In this document: piece by piece, positions 1 through 7,273 of the stretch
Numbering within the stretch: the first letter of the stretch is position 1
Layout of the letters: each line of letters starts with the position of its first letter
Assembly (NCBI GenBank): GCA_964362625.1
Contig: CAYIFA010000010.1
Span: 1-22,385 of the forward strand
Direction of reading: 5' to 3'
Origin: CAYIFA01 sp964362625
GTDB taxonomy: Bacteria; Patescibacteriota; Minisyncoccia; 1-14-0-10-42-19
DNA: 22,385 bases
The notes under the pieces: model-generated
Seen by the model: only the letters and a program-made list of their open reading frames with translations
Databases searched by the model: none
What the model was told of the DNA's origin: nothing
Translations under genes and position numbers: made by a program

Positions 1-640
1 GGACTATTAGATTGTTTTCATCAGCTAACCGGTACATTTCATAGAAATATTCGTCGTCCGGATTCGCGTTAGTCCCCAAATTAAAATCGAACCTGGCTTC
101 CCCATAACCCTGAAACAGCCCCGGGTTTTTATTAAATATTTTCGTCACTTTAGACGAACTTGGATTTAAAATTGACAACGGTAATGGCGGCATTAAAAAT
201 TTCACAAACTTGCCGGGATATTTCCCCTCGATCGCTTTAACATGATCTATAACATGCTGCGGAAAAGTATTTGGCACTATGAAAAATCCAAAAGCTTTGT
301 TTATTCCTTCGGTTTCAAACAAACAGTTAATAAAACCGATTGATAGGGCGGTAGCGGATGGCATATCCTCAAATCCAGCCCAAGTGGACACTTTACTAAT
401 AATTTCAGAAGCCACCGGCATATGTACGTGCGTATCTGTCAAGGGGCCGTTGTAATAGCGCGCGTAATTAAATTCTCTTTCCTTGGGTTTAAGATTACAT
501 TCGTAACTCGATTCACTAGTCTCTACCCCCAAAATCCAGTTAGTGACTTTTCCAAATACAAAAACAAAAACGAAATACGCGACTATCAGAAATATGATAA
601 TTGAAACAATTGCCAAGAAGATCAGGGTTATTTTTTTCAT
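1..640 (-). CDS. Membrane-anchored amidohydrolase-family protein, C-terminus cut by window edge
   Basis: Open minus-strand frame from an ATG at 640 that runs off the window, giving 213 residues. Residues 4-30 are one strongly hydrophobic segment after two lysines, so the rest is probably held outside the membrane. At residues 69-73 the segment DTHVH gives the HxH metal-binding motif that opens amidohydrolase-superfamily TIM barrels. Around residues 176-184 a YGEARFDF stretch resembles the GxGE(I/L) strand of the Amidohydro_2 group. The remaining metal ligands would lie outside the window, so activity cannot be judged. A -10 box at 650-655 leaves a leader of only about 3 bases. The family assignment is fairly safe; the substrate is unknown. 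Membrane anchoring is unusual for these mostly soluble hydrolases. Confidence 0.75.
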   Translation of the reverse strand, partial: MKKITLIFLAIVSIIIFLIVAYFVFVFVFGKVTNWILGVETSESSYECNLKPKEREFNYARYYNGPLTDTHVHMPVASEIISKVSTWAGFEDMPSATALSIGFINCLFETEGINKAFGFFIVPNTFPQHVIDHVKAIEGKYPGKFVKFLMPPLPLSILNPSSSKVTKIFNKNPGLFQGYGEARFDFNLGTNANPDDEYFYEMYRLADENNLIV

Positions 641-649
641 ACCTTAATC

Positions 650-655
650 ACTATA
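650..655 (-). promoter_or_regulatory. Putative -10 box for the amidohydrolase gene
   Basis: The minus strand reads TATAGT, nine bases before the ATG at 640. The expected start of transcription would fall about three bases before the ATG, making the mRNA nearly leaderless. No convincing -35 box is seen. Confidence 0.35.
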
Positions 656-731
656 CAGCTTTTCCTCGCTTGATCCATTTTACCCCGTTCTTGCCAAAAA
701 TTCGAACCCTAGCGCTATTTAATTTTTTCAA

Positions 732-767
732 CAAAATAAAACCGCTTGAATAGACGATTTTATTTTG
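732..767 (-). terminator. Putative terminator hairpin after tRNA-Asn
   Basis: A perfect 10-base inverted repeat, CAAAATAAAA at 732-741 and its complement at 758-767, encloses a 16-base loop. On the minus strand the 3' arm is T-rich and it sits just downstream of tRNA-Asn. The stem is AT-only, so it would be weak. Confidence 0.4.
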
Positions 768-778
768 GAATTTCGGAA

Positions 779-850
779 CTCCCCGGGTAGGATTCGAACC
801 TACGACCCATTCGTTAACAGCGAATCGCTCTACCGCTGAGCTACCGGGGA
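779..850 (-). tRNA. tRNA-Asn (anticodon GTT)
   Basis: The minus strand folds as a complete cloverleaf: acceptor stem TCCCCGG paired with CCGGGGA, D arm GCTC/GAGC, anticodon stem ATTCG/CGAAT with loop CTGTTAA, and a T arm GTAGG-TTCGAAT-CCTAC. The anticodon is GTT, which reads AAC and AAU. The discriminator is G at 779. CCA is not encoded (the next bases read TTC), so a CCA-adding enzyme is required. Confidence 0.96.
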
Positions 851-858
851 ATATTTGT

Positions 859-887
859 AAAATATCACCTCTTTATAAAAATCTCAA
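859..887 (-). promoter_or_regulatory. Promoter of tRNA-Asn
   Basis: On the minus strand, TTGAGA (882-887) and TATTTT (859-864) are separated by exactly 17 bases. The -10 box ends eight bases before the tRNA, so the transcript would start almost at the mature 5' end. Confidence 0.55.
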
Positions 888-892
888 GCCGA

Positions 893-950
893 TATAATAT
901 ACGTATATGCCGATTAACAAAGTAAATTAGGCCTAAATGATATAAATATC
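893..950 (+). promoter_or_regulatory. Candidate -10 boxes and a small palindrome upstream of the 951 gene
   Basis: TATAAT lies at 893-898, giving a leader of about 46 bases. A second candidate, an extended -10 (TGATATAAA, 938-946), directly abuts the ATG at 951 and overlaps the 12-base palindrome GATATAAATATC (939-950). No Shine-Dalgarno site is present, so either an unled start or a nearly leaderless transcript is possible. I cannot choose between them. Confidence 0.3.
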
Positions 951-1280
951 ATGGAAGAGCTAAAACCCGGGCAAAAAATTGAAAAAGTGAGAATCCCTAG
1001 CGAAGATATGGTGAATTGGATAAACACACTGAAAGAATCAGGATTTTCGGAAACTGAACTTGACAATATGATGTCGGGGCTAAATTTTGAATACGGCCGC
1101 CTGAAATCACCCGAAGATGTACGCCAAGCCCTTGATCAAACAATGCGACTTGTCGAAAAACATCCTATGTATAGATCGTTGACTCCCGAAAAAAAGCAGA
1201 TGGTCAAAGAAGCGGCATTGGAAATAGCTAAAATAGAAACGAGCAAGACCAATGCCAAGTCCCAGAAAAAGACAGAATGA
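951..1280 (+). CDS. Small helical protein of unknown function
   Basis: This 109-residue soluble protein is highly charged, with no signal peptide and no membrane segment. I do not recognise a family. It appears to be nearly all alpha-helical; residues 37-50 and 66-80 look amphipathic, and the tail from about residue 95 is Lys/Ser-rich and probably disordered. There is no Shine-Dalgarno site before the ATG. Its TGA stop overlaps the ATG of the downstream DUF2914 membrane protein (ATGA at 1277-1280), so the two are almost certainly translationally coupled and may work together. Function cannot be inferred beyond that link. Confidence 0.7.
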   Translation: MEELKPGQKIEKVRIPSEDMVNWINTLKESGFSETELDNMMSGLNFEYGRLKSPEDVRQALDQTMRLVEKHPMYRSLTPEKKQMVKEAALEIAKIETSKTNAKSQKKTE

Positions 1281-2371
1281 AAAGGTGGCTAAAACACACT
1301 GAAGAACTTTTTGATAAATACGAACGGTATTTTTCGCCGGTGGCATTCCTCGCCGGTTTTACCTGGGACAACCTGACACTAAAGCGCATTGATTTGCCGT
1401 ACGAAAATATTGTTCTCGCGTCATACCTCGCGCTAATACTTGCTTGTATTGTCTTCGTGAATTTTCGCGAATCACGCCGCCCAAAATTTGCGGCATCCGA
1501 AAAAGGCGCGTTACTCATTCCGTACGCGATGCAATTCGCCTTTGGCGGAATTTTTTCAGGATTTTTTGTCTTTTATTCGCGGAGCGCTTCTCTTGCGGCA
1601 AGTTGGCCATTCCTGGCTTTTTTGCTTCTGCTGCTCATCGGCAACGAATTTTTCCGCTCGCGCTATTCGCGCTTCACTTTTCAAATCAGCATTTTTTACA
1701 TCGCGCTTTTTTCTTATTCAATTTTTATCGTACCGATTATTACCGGAAAAATAGGTGCGGACATTTTTATCGCGAGCGGTCTCGTAAGTTTGACGGCTAT
1801 TGTTTTAATATTGCTTACAATAAAGGCCATACTGCCGATCCAAGCCAGACAAAACTGGACACTGCTCTTAATGACGATTCCGGCAATTTATATAACATTC
1901 AACCTTCTTTATTTTACAAATATTATCCCGCCGATCCCGCTTTCGCTTAAAGAAATCGGGGTTTACCATTCGGTTGTCAAAACTGCTGACGGAAACTATG
2001 CGGTTCGGTATGAACCGCAACCGCTAGGGACTTTCCTTGATTTTCCCTCAAGCAAAATCAATCGCTATGGCGACGAACCGATCTATGTATTTGCCTCGGT
2101 TTTCGCGCCGACCAAAATTAATACCGAAATCTTCCATCGCTGGGAGTATTTTGACAAAGCAAAAGATGAATGGGTTACAGTAAGCCGCCTTTCTTATAGT
2201 ATTACCGGCGGCCGGGACGGCGGCTATCGCGGCTGGACGCGAAAACAAAACGCGAGCCCCGGCAAATGGCGGGTCAGCGTGGAAACCGAACGCGGCCAGA
2301 TAATCGGTCGGATAAAATTTAAGGTAGTTGATGTCGATACCCCGCCTAAAATCCTGACCAAAATCAAATAG
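1277..2371 (+). CDS. Polytopic membrane protein with C-terminal DUF2914 domain
   Basis: A protein of 364 residues. Residues 45-62, 80-100, 108-125, 135-157, 163-187 and 196-216 are hydrophobic, predicting about six membrane helices. The C-terminal soluble part (about 285-355) carries the DUF2914 pattern: HRWEYFD near 294, an ITGGRDGGYRGWT stretch, then GKWRVSVETERGQIIG and a final short beta strand. DUF2914 is a small beta-rich domain of unknown function that usually sits at the C-terminus of bacterial membrane or secreted proteins. The start overlaps the stop of the preceding gene, which fixes it. No clear terminator follows. Role unknown; possibly a sensor or envelope protein. Confidence 0.75.
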   Translation: MKRWLKHTEELFDKYERYFSPVAFLAGFTWDNLTLKRIDLPYENIVLASYLALILACIVFVNFRESRRPKFAASEKGALLIPYAMQFAFGGIFSGFFVFYSRSASLAASWPFLAFLLLLLIGNEFFRSRYSRFTFQISIFYIALFSYSIFIVPIITGKIGADIFIASGLVSLTAIVLILLTIKAILPIQARQNWTLLLMTIPAIYITFNLLYFTNIIPPIPLSLKEIGVYHSVVKTADGNYAVRYEPQPLGTFLDFPSSKINRYGDEPIYVFASVFAPTKINTEIFHRWEYFDKAKDEWVTVSRLSYSITGGRDGGYRGWTRKQNASPGKWRVSVETERGQIIGRIKFKVVDVDTPPKILTKIK

Positions 2372-2392
2372 AAAAGGGGTTGGTCTGTTCGT

Positions 2393-2421
2393 TTGACTTC
2401 CCGCAAAAACGGGGATAGCAT
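2393..2421 (+). promoter_or_regulatory. Putative promoter of the thioredoxin-fold gene
   Basis: TTGACT (2393-2398) and TAGCAT (2416-2421) are separated by 17 bases. Transcription would start near 2428, giving a leader of about 120 bases that contains the hairpin at 2469-2507. The -10 matches consensus at only four of six positions. Confidence 0.4.
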
Positions 2422-2468
2422 TCTGGTAGACACAAGCGGCTTGACAAGATAAAGGGGGAAACAACAAA

Positions 2469-2507
2469 GTCGAGTCCGGCACGCCTAGAGTTGCCGGGGT
2501 GTTCGAC
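2469..2507 (+). promoter_or_regulatory. Two-step hairpin in the 5' leader of the thioredoxin-fold gene
   Basis: GTCGA (2469-2473) pairs with TCGAC (2503-2507), and inside it CCGGCA (2476-2481) pairs with TGCCGG (2492-2497) around a 10-base loop. There is no T-run after it, so it is not a normal terminator. It lies 24 bases before the Shine-Dalgarno site at 2531. A regulatory leader is possible; no known riboswitch class is recognised. Confidence 0.4.
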
Positions 2508-2546
2508 TTCAAAACGGACAGGGCCAAAAAGAGGAGGCAAAACACA

Positions 2547-3317
2547 GTGAGCAAAAAACCGCGGACTGTCGAGGGTGTTTTTTTAAATGATCCCGCTGAG
2601 GCGAGGCGAAGAAGGAGTGAAGAAATTCGCGAAAAAATAAAACGCGCTCATCCCAATGAAGCGACTGGGGCCGAAAGAGTGGAACGAGCGATAGATAATA
2701 TTTATAGCAGCGATCCGGATACAGACAAAAAACTATACGAACTTTACCACTCGGAAGGCGGATGGGAGAAGCATATCAACGAAACAGCGAGTCTGCTTAA
2801 AGTAGCAACAGAAGACTTTGAAGCTTACCTAAGGCTTGAAGAGACGATAGATAAAGAGCTCAAGAAACGTGTAGCAAATCCGTATAAAGCGACCTGGAAA
2901 CGGCTGGTTAAAAAATCTCCGATAACGGTAATAAGCCGCGAAACTTTCCCCGGAGACGAAAACCGTCCATTCATTATATTTTACTCGGCGGACTGGTGTG
3001 GGCCGTGCCAGGCGATTAAGCCGTCTTACCTTAAACTTTCCAACTTCTTCGATAAGGCCAAGCTTTACTATTACGCTTCCGACGAAATTTTTGCCGAGCG
3101 GCCGGAAATCAAATTCGTTCCGCAGCTGGTTGCTTACCTGGTGAACGGATCCAATATTCATAGCCGTTGTGGCGGCAGCGCAAAGGAACTTTGGGATAAT
3201 ATGAATCTTATGCTTACCCTTGGCGAGAATTTTACCGGAACCGGTGAATTAGTCTGTTCCGACACCGAATGCCGTATTGAGCCAGTGGCTAAAGCTGACA
3301 AAGCATCGGATGCCTAA
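2547..3317 (+). CDS. Cytoplasmic thioredoxin-fold protein with long helical N-terminal extension
   Basis: I choose the GTG at 2547 because a strong GAGGAGG site (2531-2537) lies nine bases before it; an upstream GTG at 2499 is in frame but sits inside a leader hairpin and has no ribosome site. The protein has 256 residues. Residues 1-125 are charged and helical with no signal peptide. Residues 140-215 form a thioredoxin fold: strand FIIFYSADW, catalytic WCGPC at 150-154, and the cis-proline KFVPQ at 192. Two further cysteines (237, 242) lie in the tail. The CGPC motif predicts a reducing disulfide oxidoreductase. The N-terminal part matches nothing I know and may bind a partner or substrate. 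A hairpin terminator follows. Confidence 0.8.
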   Translation: MSKKPRTVEGVFLNDPAEARRRRSEEIREKIKRAHPNEATGAERVERAIDNIYSSDPDTDKKLYELYHSEGGWEKHINETASLLKVATEDFEAYLRLEETIDKELKKRVANPYKATWKRLVKKSPITVISRETFPGDENRPFIIFYSADWCGPCQAIKPSYLKLSNFFDKAKLYYYASDEIFAERPEIKFVPQLVAYLVNGSNIHSRCGGSAKELWDNMNLMLTLGENFTGTGELVCSDTECRIEPVAKADKASDA

Positions 3318-3326
3318 TCTCAAAAT

Positions 3327-3352
3327 AAAGACTCGCATAAAAGCGGGTCTTT
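3327..3352 (+). terminator. Hairpin terminator after the thioredoxin-fold gene
   Basis: AAAGACTCGC (3327-3336) pairs with GCGGGTCTTT (3343-3352) around a six-base ATAAAA loop, with one T-G wobble. The U-rich part is inside the 3' arm and the tail is short, so efficiency is uncertain. Confidence 0.6.
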
Positions 3353-3355
3353 AAA

Positions 3356-3384
3356 TTGACATGATAGCGAAATAGTAATATAGT
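3356..3384 (+). promoter_or_regulatory. Strong sigma70-type promoter
   Basis: TTGACA (3356-3361), a 17-base spacer and TATAGT (3379-3384). The start of transcription would be near 3391. It drives the 3417 gene, which also has a perfect AGGAGGG site (3404-3410) six bases before its ATG. Confidence 0.8.
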
Positions 3385-3416
3385 GCAACAAGAATAAACA
3401 AAAAGGAGGGTGGAAA

Positions 3417-3953
3417 ATGAAGTGTCTGCTCTTCCTGATCTTTACTGCCCTACTCTCGCTCACCTATTCGGACGCAGAATCCCGGGACTTCACCTGCCAA
3501 ACTGGAATGCACCTACTTGAAATGAATATCGAAAAGAGCCATCCTGAAGAATCTTCACATGGTGTATTTATCCGCAAGGCCGCGGGCGAAAATAATCTAC
3601 CCAAATATCTATACCGCCGATCTGATGGCTGGACCCAATTTAGCACTGAACCGCGCGGACAAGCCCGCAAGGTTGTAAACTGCTTTGCTCCCGGTCTCTA
3701 CTATGTCAGGATCGAACACTACCGGAATGTACTCCTCCTCGGACCAATGCTCTCGCAAATTGATGAACATGTCGCTATTCTGCCTCTCGGCACATTAAAG
3801 CACATCCGCACAGCTCCAAAAAATTCAATCTTGTTTGATAAGTTTATATGGGACTCACCTGTTATTCTTTGGATGGCTGCTATTTTTTCGATACTTATTA
3901 TTCTAGTCACAGTTGCATATCATGACCAAGTACGAAAACAAGAAAAATTATGA
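3417..3953 (+). CDS. Exported single-pass membrane protein of unknown function
   Basis: This 178-residue protein has a signal peptide (residues 1-18, cleavage likely near the SDAES segment), an exported domain of about 115 residues, and a C-terminal membrane helix (about 146-168) followed by a short basic tail, giving a C-tail-anchored topology. The exported part has a beta-strand-like pattern and two cysteines, one near residue 27 and one near 84 (VVNCFAPG), that could form a disulfide. No family is recognised. It has its own strong promoter, an excellent ribosome site and its own terminator, so it is a monocistronic and probably well-expressed surface protein. It precedes the penicillin-binding protein gene, but no joint function is shown. 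Confidence 0.75.
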   Translation: MKCLLFLIFTALLSLTYSDAESRDFTCQTGMHLLEMNIEKSHPEESSHGVFIRKAAGENNLPKYLYRRSDGWTQFSTEPRGQARKVVNCFAPGLYYVRIEHYRNVLLLGPMLSQIDEHVAILPLGTLKHIRTAPKNSILFDKFIWDSPVILWMAAIFSILIILVTVAYHDQVRKQEKL

Positions 3954-3966
3954 CAAACCCCGGGCG

Positions 3967-3993
3967 GCGGCCTTCATGGCCGCTTCTTTTTTT
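3967..3993 (+). terminator. Intrinsic terminator
   Basis: GCGGCC (3967-3972), a TTCAT loop and GGCCGC (3978-3983), followed by TTCTTTTTTT. It ends the transcript of the 3417 gene. Confidence 0.85.
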
Positions 3994-3999
3994 AGAGAA

Positions 4000-4119
4000 A
4001 TTGTCAAGGACCCATTTTCTAGACACCGATTAGACAAGTTTTTTAAGCTACTTGTGCTTTGAACTCTATCACACAGAGTGGTAATCTCTTGGTAGATCAA
4101 ACAAATGCAGCTTGACAAT
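4000..4119. mobile_element. Possible insertion-sequence end remnant
   Basis: A 120-base stretch is bounded by the 9-base inverted repeat ATTGTCAAG (4000-4008) and CTTGACAAT (4111-4119). The left part (GACCCATTTTCTAGACACC at 4009-4027) resembles the termini of IS3/IS481-type elements. In one minus-strand frame the segment 4070-4112 reads LHxxxxLPRDYHSV followed by a stop, recalling the C-terminal end of such transposases. No full transposase is present. Alternatively it is just intergenic DNA; I am not sure. Confidence 0.3.
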
Positions 4120-4143
4120 GTACCATTGAGGTGGTGATAGGAA

Positions 4144-6519
4144 GTGCTCAAGAAAATCCTCAAGACGGCTACCTGGCTTGCGGGCATTCTCTTTTGGGGC
4201 CTATTAATTTGCGGAATTGCCGGCATTACCGTACTTGTCATCTATTTATACCGGTATGACTTTTTCGCAACTCCGGATATATCACTCCTTAATAACCGCC
4301 ACGCAACAACAATCTTCCTTGACGATCAAGGCGAAAGAATTCGCGAGATATGCACGTATTGCCGGGAGCTGGCCACTCTCGAAGAAATGGGACACTTCCC
4401 GGCTTTTGCTATAGCGGTTGAAGACAAAAATTTTGAAACACGCTTCATGCCCTATGACTGGAAGGGGGTGTTGCGCGCCGCATGGCGCAACCTCATCGCC
4501 TGGGAAACCAAAGAAGGATCTTCGACTATCACTAATCAAGTGGGGCGAAATGTTTTTTTGGAAAAAGAGCTGAAGGCCGAATGGTCGGCCCGGTCGCCGG
4601 AAGAAAAGCGAAAAGCTAAATGGTGGAGAAAATTCCGCGAAGCCTGGGTCTCGGCTTATCTGGAATATACCATCGGCAAAGAAAACAGGTGGAAAATTTT
4701 GGAAGCTTACCTAAATACTGCTTACTGTGGCCGGAATTTGTACGGAGTAAAATCCTGCAGCCGATATTACTTCGGCAAAGAACCAAAAGAGCTGGACCCA
4801 GCCCAAACCGCATGGATAATCCTACTTTGGCGCAGTCCGCGTTTTTGGATGCTTGAAGAAAAAAACATCAATGACGCTAAACTTTTACGTAGCCGCGTGC
4901 TCACGCAATTAGCTGAAGAGAAAAAAATCAGCTGGCTGGAAAAAGATGAATTCGAAAAACATCCTCTGCCCAAATACCCGGCTGACCACGAAAGAGATCC
5001 CTGCCGCGCGCTCCATGCCGCCGAAAGCGCAAGACTCATAGTCAAAGAAAAAACAAAAGTTGCCGATGCCGGTCTTGAAATTCATACCACTATAAATTGC
5101 GGGTGGAATCGCGGGGCTGCGCTCGCTCTCGAAAAATCACTCGCCGCCATGAGAGAAAGGAACCCGCAGATTAAAAATGACCTGTGGGGGGTAGCCATGG
5201 CGATTGATACCAGAAATGGCGACATTAAAATTCTTACCCAAAACCCGCCATTTAGTGAAAACGAATACCGCGCCGAACAGATCAAGCGCCACGCCGGTTC
5301 GGCGGCTAAACCTTATGGCATACTGGCTTATCTTGTCCACGGCGGCCATCTGGAGTGCGCTCCCGAAACTGCCGGCCGCTGCACACTAAACGATTCATCG
5401 GGTTTATCATTGCTGATCAAAACCGCGAATGGCTACAAGCGCAAATATTTCCAAAATTTTCCCTATGAAGGAGATCTACCGCGTTATCTAGAAACCACTG
5501 AACCAATTCTGTGCCTAGCCGAATCGCGTAATGCCTGCTTCCTAAGTATGATCAAAGGCATTAGCGGCGGCATTGGCTTTATCCATAAAGATGATTTGAC
5601 CGAAACCCTAATTAGACTAAAAATCCGTTTACCCGAAACCAAGGGCCCGGATATTCTAAGTGAGCCTCTAGCCAAACGAACCGGACTAAAAAGAGAATTT
5701 CTTGATCCGGGCCACACCGGCATCATTGGCTCTTTTGATATTTCGGCTTATGAAATGGTGCGCTCCTGGTCGGCATTTTATGGCAAAAACATGGTCGAAC
5801 CGAGATTGGTTGACCGGGTCCTCGACGATTCCGGAGAACTGCTCGGATTCCCTCCGATATACCACGGCAACATCCTTGCTAATATATGGATTGAAGCAAA
5901 AAAAGAAGAAATGCGTTGGGCCGAAGTAAATCGGCTTTCTGAAATTTATCAAAACAAATCGCGAAATACTATTTACCGGACAGTATTCGATCAAATGGTT
6001 TTCCCCGAAGACGAACTTCGAATGACGGCGATAACGGAAGCCGACAATATGTCGCTGGAACTAATCCGCGGGCTTCGTGCTGCAGTCGAATTCGAGCACG
6101 GCACAGGAAAGCTCGCCCGCCTCGGGGACGAAAGCCGTAAAATACCTAAACTTGATTTTCAAATTGCCTGCAAAACCGGTACAGCGACAAACCAGAATGG
6201 AGATACAACCGATAACTGGATTGCTTGCCGGACTATTTCGCATGTTATGGTAGTTTGGATTGGCAGAAAAAATAAATCTCCGATGAAAACTCTCAATCCG
6301 GTAACTGGGCGTGAAATTCAAGAAACCGGCGGCGGTAATGCCTTGCCGGTCCTGATTGAAGCTTTTTCGAAAATTTACGAAACTTACCCGAAAGAAAACT
6401 TCCCGGATGAAACCGATCCGATGAAGCCGTTTAGAAATAAAATCGATTCGAGAGAAACCGCCAAAGAAAATGATACGGCAGATAATGAAATGTACGAAAG
6501 CCTTACCGACCGTTATTAA
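4144..6519 (+). CDS. Bifunctional class A penicillin-binding protein (GT51 transglycosylase + transpeptidase)
   Basis: Starts at GTG 4144 with GAGGTG nine bases upstream; 791 residues. It polymerises lipid II into glycan chains and cross-links the stem peptides at the outer face of the membrane. A membrane helix spans residues 12-36. The GT51 domain (about 75-240) shows motif 1 EDKNF (catalytic E93), motif 2 GSSTITNQ (125-132), the RKFREAW stretch and the ILEAYLNTAYCG stretch (185-196). The transpeptidase domain (about 345-720) has the SxxK nucleophile SAAK (S386-K389), SRN (461-463) and KTGT (677-680), so both activities look intact. Oddities: motif 1 lacks the usual His, motif 2 has N for Q, and twelve cysteines lie outside the membrane, including a CxxC at 70-73. 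It resembles PBP1A/1C types; no exact symbol is assigned. Confidence 0.92.
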   Translation: MLKKILKTATWLAGILFWGLLICGIAGITVLVIYLYRYDFFATPDISLLNNRHATTIFLDDQGERIREICTYCRELATLEEMGHFPAFAIAVEDKNFETRFMPYDWKGVLRAAWRNLIAWETKEGSSTITNQVGRNVFLEKELKAEWSARSPEEKRKAKWWRKFREAWVSAYLEYTIGKENRWKILEAYLNTAYCGRNLYGVKSCSRYYFGKEPKELDPAQTAWIILLWRSPRFWMLEEKNINDAKLLRSRVLTQLAEEKKISWLEKDEFEKHPLPKYPADHERDPCRALHAAESARLIVKEKTKVADAGLEIHTTINCGWNRGAALALEKSLAAMRERNPQIKNDLWGVAMAIDTRNGDIKILTQNPPFSENEYRAEQIKRHAGSAAKPYGILAYLVHGGHLECAPETAGRCTLNDSSGLSLLIKTANGYKRKYFQNFPYEGDLPRYLETTEPILCLAESRNACFLSMIKGISGGIGFIHKDDLTETLIRLKIRLPETKGPDILSEPLAKRTGLKREFLDPGHTGIIGSFDISAYEMVRSWSAFYGKNMVEPRLVDRVLDDSGELLGFPPIYHGNILANIWIEAKKEEMRWAEVNRLSEIYQNKSRNTIYRTVFDQMVFPEDELRMTAITEADNMSLELIRGLRAAVEFEHGTGKLARLGDESRKIPKLDFQIACKTGTATNQNGDTTDNWIACRTISHVMVVWIGRKNKSPMKTLNPVTGREIQETGGGNALPVLIEAFSKIYETYPKENFPDETDPMKPFRNKIDSRETAKENDTADNEMYESLTDRY

Positions 6520-6526
6520 ATTTTTA

Positions 6527-6553
6527 AAACCCGACAATCTACTTGTCGGGTTT
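6527..6553. terminator. Bidirectional terminator shared by convergent genes
   Basis: AAACCCGACAA (6527-6537), a TCTAC loop and the complementary arm at 6543-6553 make an 11-base-pair stem. The plus strand continues with GATTTTT and the minus strand with TAAAAATTT. It serves the penicillin-binding protein gene, and its right arm also encodes the last residues of the minus-strand peptidase gene. Confidence 0.8.
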
Positions 6554-7273
6554 GATTTTTATGGGGCCTTTTCGGCCGCTTGTTTTTCTCGCAACTGGTT
6601 TTTGGATTTCGCATCCACTTTTTTTAATCATCTCTTCATCGCGAGTAATGATCGCGCCCAATCCGGCATACGACGGAAAAACCATAACGTGAAAAGCGTT
6701 GTTATAAATTTCTTCGGTGGCTTCAATCAGACTCTTATTTTCCAAATAAACCAGCTCACCTCTTAGCCACCGAACTTCTCCGGTAGCGAGCGGTTTCTTA
6801 GAAATATCTATCGCGCCGACCAAATGAGCTGACTGACGCTCTGATAGACTGCCGTCGGCATGCGACATGCCGCGCCGTACTAAAAGCCGCTGGTACCCGG
6901 CTGTCCGAACCAATTCGGTAATCTTTAATGGCTTGCCGAAGCGATCAAAAAACTTTTTGGAAATATCGTTTAAGAATTGTATACCCCAAGGCCGCGCGTA
7001 TCGAAAACGTCTATCGGCCGTGACATAATAACCTGGCTTATCTCGAGCCGGTAACACCTGCTCAAGGGCGCCCGCGCAAACCAATAGCTGAAGCTCGGCT
7101 AAATTTTTTAACCGCACAAAACCGTGCCTATCGGCTACCTCATTTTGCTTAGCCATTGATTCATCGCTGCCGACCAACTCTTTGGGCACTCCGAGAGCCT
7201 GATAGCGATTGGCTGAATACGCACTGGGGGGAGAGGCCAAGAGAAACAAAAGTATTAACGCCAAAACCCTCAC
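6539..7273 (-). CDS. Exported DUF5715 / M15-like zinc peptidase
   Basis: A 244-residue protein with a signal peptide (cleavage likely AYS|AN at 20/21). The conserved core fits DUF5715: LVRTAGYQ at 121-128, then SAHLVGAID (148-156) and FHVMVFP (194-200). H150, D156 and H195 are in the positions of zinc ligands in the LAS/M15 D-Ala-D-Ala carboxypeptidase superfamily, so it probably cleaves peptidoglycan peptides; the exact bond is unknown. The C-terminal tail is Lys/Arg-rich. It starts with GTG at 7273 preceded by a GAGG site, and that GTG overlaps the TGA of the upstream glycoside-hydrolase-like gene (GTGA), so the two are coupled. It converges on the penicillin-binding protein gene. Confidence 0.8.
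   Translation of the reverse strand: MRVLALILLFLLASPPSAYSANRYQALGVPKELVGSDESMAKQNEVADRHGFVRLKNLAELQLLVCAGALEQVLPARDKPGYYVTADRRFRYARPWGIQFLNDISKKFFDRFGKPLKITELVRTAGYQRLLVRRGMSHADGSLSERQSAHLVGAIDISKKPLATGEVRWLRGELVYLENKSLIEATEEIYNNAFHVMVFPSYAGLGAIITRDEEMIKKSGCEIQKPVARKTSGRKGPIKIKPDK

Noticed and set aside
1444..1950. 168-residue frame inside the DUF2914 gene
   Set aside because: Out-of-frame shadow of a clear membrane-protein gene, with no ribosome site.
2499..2546. Upstream GTG start for the thioredoxin-fold protein
   Set aside because: It lies within a leader hairpin and lacks a ribosome site, while GTG 2547 has GAGGAGG at proper spacing.
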